Source: Bacteroidota bacterium (lineage in GTDB: Bacteria; Bacteroidota; Bacteroidia; Bacteroidales; JAAYUG01). From it: DNA of 6,367 nucleotides. The stretch is taken from contig JAKAMP010000180.1 of the NCBI GenBank assembly GCA_021812865.1, forward strand, positions 1-6,367, written 5' to 3'. The notes under the pieces were generated by a model, which saw only the letters and a program-made list of their open reading frames with translations, had not been told where the DNA came from and ran no database searches. A program made the position numbers and the translations under genes. Positions 1 to 4,740 of the stretch are shown one piece after another; position 1 is the stretch's first letter; the number at the start of each line of letters is the position of its first letter.

Positions 1-281
1 AGGGAGATATTGTCTATCGTCCTGCACATCCTACCAACACCTGCGATCCCTATACGGGAAACTGGAGCGAACGGCTCATGGATCAGTCCATGCTCAAAAG
101 ATGGCTCAGGGAAGAAGGATTTCAGGTGAAGGTTCAAAGCGGTTACTATGGAGAATCCGGGCGGGGATGGATGCTTGCAGCTAAAACCCTGGCCAACCGG
201 CTGATATCCCTGTCAGGCTCCTGGGGAATCTTCCTGGCCCCGTTCTACATTCTTGAGGCAAGGAAAGAAACTGCCGGATAA
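1..281 (+). CDS. C-terminal fragment of a probable SAM-dependent methyltransferase
   Basis: This is the 3' end of a gene that enters from the left edge. The open frame reads from base 3 to a TAA stop at 279-281 and gives 92 residues with no internal stop. An ATG at 78 lies inside this frame and is probably not the start, because the 25 codons before it (GDIVYRPAHPTN...) read as normal protein. The visible part has a short helix and loop (LKRWLREEGFQV), then a Gly/Tyr-rich turn (SGYYGESGRG), a hydrophobic helix and a final beta-strand pair ending APFYILEARK. This layout, with a 'leucine-rich helix, GF, strand' unit and a closing strand of the form APFYxLxARK, resembles the C-terminus of class I SAM methyltransferases. 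The SAM-binding glycine motif would lie off the window, so the family call is an inference. The substrate cannot be told. The gene converges on the permease, with 45 bases between the stop codons. Confidence 0.5.
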   Translation, partial: GDIVYRPAHPTNTCDPYTGNWSERLMDQSMLKRWLREEGFQVKVQSGYYGESGRGWMLAAKTLANRLISLSGSWGIFLAPFYILEARKETAG

Positions 282-294
282 ATTCTGTTCCGGC
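261..294 (-). terminator. Possible intrinsic terminator of the permease gene
   Basis: A 6-bp perfect stem, GCCGGA (273-278) with TCCGGC (289-294), encloses a 10-base loop. Read on the minus strand the hairpin is followed by AGTTTCTTTCCT, a T-rich but interrupted tail. It lies 32 bases past the permease stop codon and overlaps the stop codon of the convergent left gene. On the plus strand no T-run follows, so it would serve mainly the minus-strand transcript. The stem is short and the tail imperfect, hence the modest confidence. Confidence 0.4.
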
Positions 295-326
295 GAATCA
301 GAAGGAATAATGCCTCCCGGGCAGCC

Positions 327-1766
327 TCAATACTTGGCATGTTTTCTGCCGTATACAAAGTACACAGTAATGCCAATCACCAGCCATACAGCCATGAATT
401 CCCATGCGTAAATATTTAGGAATGCAACCTGCACGAGACATGCAACGATTCCGAGGATGGGAATGAAGGGATAGAGGGGAGTCTTGAAGGGCCGGTTAAT
501 ATCAGGCCTGCGGGTTCTGAGGATGATCACCCCAATGCAGACCATAGTAAAGGCCATCAATGTACCGAACGAAACCAGTTTACTCAGAACCCCGATGGGG
601 AAAACCCCGGCCAGGAACATGGCAACGATGCCGGTAAAAATACTCGACAGGTAAGGAGTTTTAAAACGTGGATGAATCCTGGTGAATATCGGTGGTAATA
701 AACCATCCTTTGCCATGGTGTAGAAGATACGGGGCTGGCCAAGCAGCATGACCAGGATAACGGATGTGAGACCAGCAATGGCGCCCAGTTTGATGAGCCA
801 TGAGAGCCAGGTAAAGCCTATGGCGTCTACTCCAACGGCAATTGGATCGGGAACTCCGAGTTTTGTGTAAGGTACAACGCCCGTGAGTACCAGGGCTACA
901 AGAATATATAGAACCGTGGCAATGAGCAGTGATCCCAGGATGCCAACCGGAAGGTCTTTCTGGGGATTTTTGCTTTCCTGTGCCGCCGTGGATACCGCAT
1001 CAAACCCGATGTAAGCGAAAAAGATCACAGCGGCGCCCCTGAAAATGCCCGACCAGCCAAATTGTCCAAACACGCCGGTATTCTTGGGAATAAAGGGATG
1101 CCAGTTTTTGGTGCTGATGAACCATACTCCTACCAAGATGAAAACCAGGATAACTGTGGTTTTGATCACTACGATCACATTGTTGAAGGTGGCAGATTCT
1201 TTGATACCGACGATCAGCAGGATGCTAATAAGAGCTACAATGAATATGGCAGGCACATTCAGAATACCTCCGGTGAGTACGAATTTATCCAGGGCGGTAT
1301 CATAGGCAATGGGAGCGTTGGTCAGCGCAGCAGGCAGATGCACATGTATACCCTCGAGAAAACTCACTATATAGCCGCTCCAGCCCACAGATACCGAGGA
1401 GGCGGCAAACAGGTATTCAATGATCAGCATCCAGGCTACCACCCAGGCAAAGAAACGGCCAATGGTAGCATAGGTGTATGTATAGGCGCTTCCGGCTATG
1501 GGTATCATCGAGGCCATTTCTGCATAGGCAAGTCCGGCCGCACCACAGGCTATGGCAGCAATAGTAAAGGAAATTACAATGGCCGGTCCCGAATAGTTGG
1601 CCGACACTTCACCTGATAAAACAAAAATCCCTGCGCCGATGATTGCACCAATGCCCAGGGTTATCAGGTTGAACCTGCCAAGTACCCGCTTGAAACTATG
1701 TCCCGAATCCTTCGTTTCTTCCAGCAAAACATTCATCGGTTTTGTCGAAAACATTGAATTTGCCAT
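327..1766 (-). CDS. APC superfamily amino-acid permease (CAT/YfnA/ApcT type)
   Basis: This is an inner-membrane secondary transporter that imports amino acids, probably with protons. The 479-residue product has about 12 hydrophobic helices, the usual size for the family. TM1 carries the substrate-backbone-binding motif GIGAIIGAGIF (38-48). TM6 reads FFAYIGFDAVSTAAQESKNP (249-268), and the cytoplasmic amphipathic segment GQPRIFYTMAKDGLLP (343-358) is the CAT-family signature. The C-terminal PDINRPFKTPLYPFIP loop and the YGRKH end also match bacterial cationic-amino-acid-transporter-like proteins such as Geobacillus ApcT and Bacillus YfnA. The exact substrate cannot be read from sequence. The frame stays open upstream to an ATG at 1835. 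I choose the ATG at 1766 because homologues begin close to MxxxxFxxKxxxxLLxE, and because a good promoter (1797-1826) lies inside the extended reading, which would put the longer start upstream of the transcript. ATG 1754 is a second possibility. The gene is monocistronic in this window and diverges from the glycosyltransferase. Confidence 0.93.
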   Translation of the reverse strand: MANSMFSTKPMNVLLEETKDSGHSFKRVLGRFNLITLGIGAIIGAGIFVLSGEVSANYSGPAIVISFTIAAIACGAAGLAYAEMASMIPIAGSAYTYTYATIGRFFAWVVAWMLIIEYLFAASSVSVGWSGYIVSFLEGIHVHLPAALTNAPIAYDTALDKFVLTGGILNVPAIFIVALISILLIVGIKESATFNNVIVVIKTTVILVFILVGVWFISTKNWHPFIPKNTGVFGQFGWSGIFRGAAVIFFAYIGFDAVSTAAQESKNPQKDLPVGILGSLLIATVLYILVALVLTGVVPYTKLGVPDPIAVGVDAIGFTWLSWLIKLGAIAGLTSVILVMLLGQPRIFYTMAKDGLLPPIFTRIHPRFKTPYLSSIFTGIVAMFLAGVFPIGVLSKLVSFGTLMAFTMVCIGVIILRTRRPDINRPFKTPLYPFIPILGIVACLVQVAFLNIYAWEFMAVWLVIGITVYFVYGRKHAKY

Positions 1767-1796
1767 ATACTGCCGGTTTTTTGAGATTAAGGATTT

Positions 1797-1826
1797 CAAA
1801 TGTAGCAAGAATAATGAATTAACCAA
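1797..1826 (-). promoter_or_regulatory. Putative Bacteroidota-type promoter for the permease
   Basis: On the minus strand a TTGG (1826-1823) is followed after 18 bases by TACATTTG (1804-1797), an exact match to the Bacteroidota -7 consensus TAnnTTTG with a -33 TTG at accepted spacing. The spacer is AT-rich. Transcription would begin near 1790, giving a leader of roughly 24 bases before the ATG at 1766. This fixes the preferred start of the permease. The call rests on pattern match only. Confidence 0.55.
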
Positions 1827-1930
1827 CTCATTCACTCAAATATGGAATTAAAAATGGAAAGGACGAAAAATGATGCAAAATCAGGCAAGGAAATTTGTAC
1901 CAATAACCTCAGACTTGAGAGTTCAATCGC

Positions 1931-1944
1931 GAATCAATTGATTC
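1931..1944. promoter_or_regulatory. Perfect 14-base palindrome, possible operator
   Basis: GAATCAATTGATTC is a perfect inverted repeat with no spacer. Its size and two-fold symmetry fit the binding site of a dimeric helix-turn-helix regulator. It lies about 105 bases upstream of the permease promoter and about 160 bases upstream of the glycosyltransferase promoter, which is too far for simple repression of either by steric block. No second copy is seen in the window. It could be chance in AT-rich DNA. Confidence 0.3.
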
Positions 1945-1963
1945 ATTTTTACTCATCACCAAC

Positions 1964-1994
1964 GGTAAAATGCCAATAGTTGCAGCATTTTATC
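1964..1994. repeat. Inverted repeat / hairpin of unknown role
   Basis: TAAAATGC (1966-1973) and GCATTTTA (1985-1992) form a perfect 8-bp stem around an 11-base loop. In plus-strand RNA the stem can extend to 10 pairs through G1965-U1993 and G1964-C1994. No T-run follows on either strand, so it is not a normal intrinsic terminator. It begins 20 bases from the 14-base palindrome, which places two symmetric elements in the centre of the divergent region. Confidence 0.45.
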
Positions 1995-2095
1995 CTCATA
2001 TCGCGCCTTGATCCCGTCCATGAATTATACATCCCCTGTAATCACATTTGGTAAGCTGAATTCGTTACTATAAAAGCCTCATACGTCATTTGTTT

Positions 2096-2113
2096 TTTGT
2101 AATTTGTAATTTG
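2096..2113 (+). repeat. Tandem heptamer repeat TTTGTAA in the promoter
   Basis: TTTGTAA occurs twice head to tail (2096-2102, 2103-2109), followed by a partial third unit TTTG (2110-2113). Each unit starts with TTTG, the Bacteroidota -33 element, so three possible -33 boxes sit 7 bases apart in front of one -7 box, with spacers of 28, 21 and 14 bases. Only the middle one has the usual spacing. Confidence 0.7.
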
Positions 2114-2135
2114 GACTGTTATTATTCTACCTTTG
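2103..2135 (+). promoter_or_regulatory. Putative Bacteroidota-type promoter for the GT51 gene
   Basis: TTTG (2103-2106) and TACCTTTG (2128-2135) are exact matches to the Bacteroidota -33 and -7 elements (TTTG and TAnnTTTG), separated by 21 bases. Transcription would start near 2142, leaving about 15 bases before the ATG at 2157. No Shine-Dalgarno sequence precedes the ATG (TTTTACCAAG), as is common in this phylum. Confidence 0.55.
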
Positions 2136-2156
2136 CCCCTTTAATATTTTACCAAG

Positions 2157-4118
2157 ATGATATCAAGGCAAAAGCTTTTCTATTTGATTGTTATAGCTTT
2201 GATACTCTTGTTTCTTTTGTCACGAAACAGTATTCTGAATCTTGGGCTCCGCTGGAAACTCGAATCTCTTCAAACAAGGGCCAACCTGGAAGTAAGTTAT
2301 CAGCATGCCGCATTCTCGGGCCTGAAAACCATTCGCATAAACGGTATCCACATAGTGTCATTGCCTTCCGATACCATACTTACATTAGATACACTCGAAT
2401 TTAATCCACGCATTCTGCCCCTGTTGCTCGGCAAAAAGCGCATGCACTCCTTCATGGTTCATGGGATGAAGGTTGCACTGAATTCGGCCTTGCTCGAATT
2501 ATGGTTAAACCGCAAAAAACAGGTCAGCGATACCTTGATTGAAAAAGAATCCCGCATGGAGACGGATTATGCATTCACTCTTCGGTCATTGGAATCGAAG
2601 CTTTTTGTCACTATCCCCGATCATATGGACGTAGAGAATGCATCGTTTACCTATCACCGGGACACGCTCTATTCGGCCATCCAGTGCCGGCAATTTCAAT
2701 ACACAAAGGATAACTTTACCGGAAATTTTATCATGTCGGATAATATATCCCGGCAGGATTTCACGATTACCGGGAGTATCAGCAAGTCGAAACACAACCT
2801 CTCGGCTCTGCTAAGCCAGTCTGGCCGAAAAAAGGTGAAGATTCCCTATATTGGTCCGAGGTGGAATGCAGTAGCCGGATTCGATTCCCTTTCCTTTTCT
2901 TTGTCGTTTGTGAAGGCTGAAGAAGGGAACATGAAGGTGGATGGCAATGGATATGTAAAAGAGCTCGTATTGTCGCATAGAAAGATAGGGCCTCAACCGG
3001 TAAAGATCCGGAATGGAGAGATCAGCTTTCACCTGATCGCAGCCCGCACCTCGCTTGAACTCGACAGCAGCACGGTGGTCAATATGAACGGTTTTGAATT
3101 CTCTCCGTATGTACGGTATGATAAAAAGCCCATGCGGATACTGGCCTTCGGGATTGTGCATAAAGAATTTTTTGCCCAGGCGCTGTTTGATGCCCTGCCT
3201 GTTGGTTTATTCATGAGCTTTAAAGGAATTCAGACTAAAGGTTCTCTCGATTACCAATTGAAAGGATCCGTGAATTTTGATTATCCCGACAGTGTAACCT
3301 TATTTTCCAGGCTCAGGGGGCACGATTTTTCAATTACTCATTATGGTCAGACCGATTTCCGGATGATCAATGAGCCGTTTGTTCATGAGGTTTACGATAA
3401 CGATCAATATCTGAAGAGCATCCTGGTAGGACCTGAAAATCCCGATTTTGTACCGCTCGGCCGCATATCGCCCTATCTTCAGTATGCTGTTCTTACCGGT
3501 GAGGACGGTGGGTTCTTTTCGCACAGGGGATTCAGCATCGATGCGATCAGGGAATCTATAGCCGAAGATATGAAACAAGGCCGGTTTGCCAGGGGAGGCA
3601 GTACACTTACCATGCAATTGGTGAAGAATGTTTTTCTGAACAGTAAAAAAACCTTTTCGCGGAAGCTCGAAGAAATGCTGATTGTGTGGATCATTGAAAA
3701 TGAACACCTGGTAAGTAAAGAGAGAATGTTCGAGGTTTACCTCAACATCATCGAGTGGGGGCCGGGTATTTATGGCATCAGGCAGGCTGCAGAGTATTAT
3801 TTCAATAAGGATCCGGGAAGTCTGAACCTGAAGGAAAGTATTTTTTTATCGGCTATCATTCCCAGGCCGAAAGGATTCCAGTATAATTTTGTGAAAAACG
3901 GGGAACTGAAACCCTACCTTGCCGATTATTACCGCATAGTAAGTGAGTTCATGCTCAGGCGGGGACAGATTCAGTCGTCGGATACGGTTCAGTTAGATAC
4001 CCGCCTTACCTTGCAAGGGAATGCCAGGTACATGCTGGCCACACGCGATACTGCACAAACCGACACCCTCATTGAAATCCCACCGCGGGCATTCATCCCT
4101 GCCTCACCGGGTGAATAG
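2157..4118 (+). CDS. Membrane-anchored peptidoglycan glycosyltransferase (GT51) with AsmA-like N-terminal region
   Basis: The 653-residue product should polymerise lipid II into glycan strands on the outer face of the inner membrane. Residues 7-22 form one hydrophobic helix that can serve as an uncleaved anchor. The GT51 domain lies at about 435-605 and holds the family motifs in order: GEDGGFFSHRG with catalytic E449, GGSTLTMQLVKN (480-491), RKLEE (502-506) with the second glutamate E506, FEVYLN (525-530), and LSAIIPRPKG (564-573). No transpeptidase domain follows, only a tail of about 50 residues, so this is monofunctional like MtgA and not a class A PBP. MtgA itself is much shorter, about 240 residues. 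The extra part, residues 25-430, is rich in predicted beta-strands (LKTIRINGIHIVSLPSDTI, then alternating strand segments) and recalls AsmA/TamB-type repeats. This second assignment is an inference from pattern. The ATG at 2157 fits the promoter and the anchor helix. The gene stands alone, divergent from the permease and convergent with the hydrogenase genes. Confidence 0.9.
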   Translation: MISRQKLFYLIVIALILLFLLSRNSILNLGLRWKLESLQTRANLEVSYQHAAFSGLKTIRINGIHIVSLPSDTILTLDTLEFNPRILPLLLGKKRMHSFMVHGMKVALNSALLELWLNRKKQVSDTLIEKESRMETDYAFTLRSLESKLFVTIPDHMDVENASFTYHRDTLYSAIQCRQFQYTKDNFTGNFIMSDNISRQDFTITGSISKSKHNLSALLSQSGRKKVKIPYIGPRWNAVAGFDSLSFSLSFVKAEEGNMKVDGNGYVKELVLSHRKIGPQPVKIRNGEISFHLIAARTSLELDSSTVVNMNGFEFSPYVRYDKKPMRILAFGIVHKEFFAQALFDALPVGLFMSFKGIQTKGSLDYQLKGSVNFDYPDSVTLFSRLRGHDFSITHYGQTDFRMINEPFVHEVYDNDQYLKSILVGPENPDFVPLGRISPYLQYAVLTGEDGGFFSHRGFSIDAIRESIAEDMKQGRFARGGSTLTMQLVKNVFLNSKKTFSRKLEEMLIVWIIENEHLVSKERMFEVYLNIIEWGPGIYGIRQAAEYYFNKDPGSLNLKESIFLSAIIPRPKGFQYNFVKNGELKPYLADYYRIVSEFMLRRGQIQSSDTVQLDTRLTLQGNARYMLATRDTAQTDTLIEIPPRAFIPASPGE

Positions 4119-4133
4119 CCTGGTTTAACCCTG

Positions 4134-4180
4134 AAAAAGAAAAAGCCCTGGGTCATCCCGTATTCGTAATGAATTCAGGG
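4134..4180 (-). terminator. Weak candidate terminator after the hydrogenase genes
   Basis: On the minus strand CCCTG (4180-4176) can pair with CAGGG (4150-4146), with small inner stems ATTC/GAAT and GGG/CCC, and is followed directly by CTTTTTCTTTTT (4145-4134). The T-tract is good, but the outer stem is only 5 bp and the structure is branched. It lies about 48 bases past the NuoE-like stop codon in the 109-base convergent gap. No good terminator is seen for the plus-strand glycosyltransferase. Confidence 0.33.
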
Positions 4181-4227
4181 TATGCCCGAGGGTTTTAGGA
4201 AGTTATGGAGAGAAACGCTAACTAAGA

Positions 4228-4710
4228 CTATTCATATTCTTTCAGAATATCCTTCACATTTTCAGGAGCCACGCGGCCATACACCTTTTCGCCGATCATG
4301 GCAACCGGTGCGAGTCCGCAGGCGCCAACGCAGCGGAGGCAGCTCAGGGAAAACTTGCCATCGGGTGTGGTTTCGCCAACCTGGATGTTGAGCGACTTCT
4401 TGAATTCTTCGAGCACTTTTTCTGCGCCCCTCACATAACAGGCCGTTCCTGTACAGATCGATATGGGATGCTTGCCCTTGGGCAACATGGTGAAGAACGA
4501 ATAGAAGGTAACCACTCCGTATACTTTGGCCACGGGTATATTCAGGCAATCGGCAACCACTTCCTGCACTTCAGCCGGAAGGTAACCGAAAGCGCCCTGT
4601 GTTTTATGCAGAACATTGATGAGTTCTCCCGGGTTATTGCCGAAAGACAGGCAGATATCCCTGATCTTTTCGACCTGGCTCTGCTTCAATTCAACTTTTA
4701 CGCTTGACAT
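4228..4710 (-). CDS. hndA: NuoE/HndA-type [2Fe-2S] subunit of an NAD(P)-linked [FeFe]-hydrogenase
   Basis: This 160-residue soluble protein belongs to the 24-kDa NADH dehydrogenase (NuoE) family. It has the N-terminal helical bundle (IRDICLSFGNNPGELINVLHK...) and a thioredoxin-like [2Fe-2S] domain. The cluster ligands are C86 and C91 (CTGTAC) and C127 and C131 (CVGACGLAP), the family's C-x4-C and C-x3-C pattern. Length is normal for the family. A further Cys, C124, precedes C127 (CLRC) and is not a usual ligand. In trimeric hydrogenases this subunit passes electrons close to the NuoF-like flavoprotein. It starts 30 bases after the stop codon of the hydrogenase catalytic gene on the same strand, with no promoter match in the gap, so the two are probably one transcript. 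A bare NuoE of respiratory complex I is the alternative, but the neighbour argues for the hydrogenase. The symbol follows Desulfovibrio usage; hydC is the equivalent in Thermotoga. Confidence 0.9.
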   Translation of the reverse strand: MSSVKVELKQSQVEKIRDICLSFGNNPGELINVLHKTQGAFGYLPAEVQEVVADCLNIPVAKVYGVVTFYSFFTMLPKGKHPISICTGTACYVRGAEKVLEEFKKSLNIQVGETTPDGKFSLSCLRCVGACGLAPVAMIGEKVYGRVAPENVKDILKEYE

Positions 4711-4740
4711 TTTTCACGCTTTTATATTGAACACAATGGA

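Larger units (their letters stand above)
1767..2156. other. Divergent intergenic region, 390 bases, no gene seen
   Basis: This stretch separates the start codons of the permease (leftward) and the glycosyltransferase (rightward). It is AT-rich and I see no convincing coding region on either strand, and no tRNA or recognisable riboswitch. It holds one promoter for each flank, a 14-base palindrome (1931-1944), an 8 to 10-bp hairpin (1964-1994) and a heptamer repeat (2096-2113). The middle part, about 1830-2090, has no assigned role. It is long for a simple pair of divergent promoters, so it may hold regulator sites or a small RNA, but nothing in the sequence proves this. Confidence 0.7.

Noticed and set aside
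311..323. Short inverted repeat TGCC/GGCA around CCCGGG between the left gene and the permease
   Set aside because: The stem is only 4 bp, no T-run follows, and it lies right at the end of the permease gene. The hairpin at 273-294 is a better terminator candidate.
1062..1616. A 184-codon open frame on the plus strand, opposite the permease gene
   Set aside because: It lies wholly antisense to a clearly coding membrane protein. Its translation is low-complexity (Gly, Tyr, His, Asn rich), matches no family I know, and has no promoter or start-site support. It is a shadow of the permease codon pattern.
2090..2404. A 104-codon plus-strand frame overlapping the start of the glycosyltransferase
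   Set aside because: It begins upstream of the predicted promoter's -7 box, overlaps the confident gene in another frame, and its product shows no family features.
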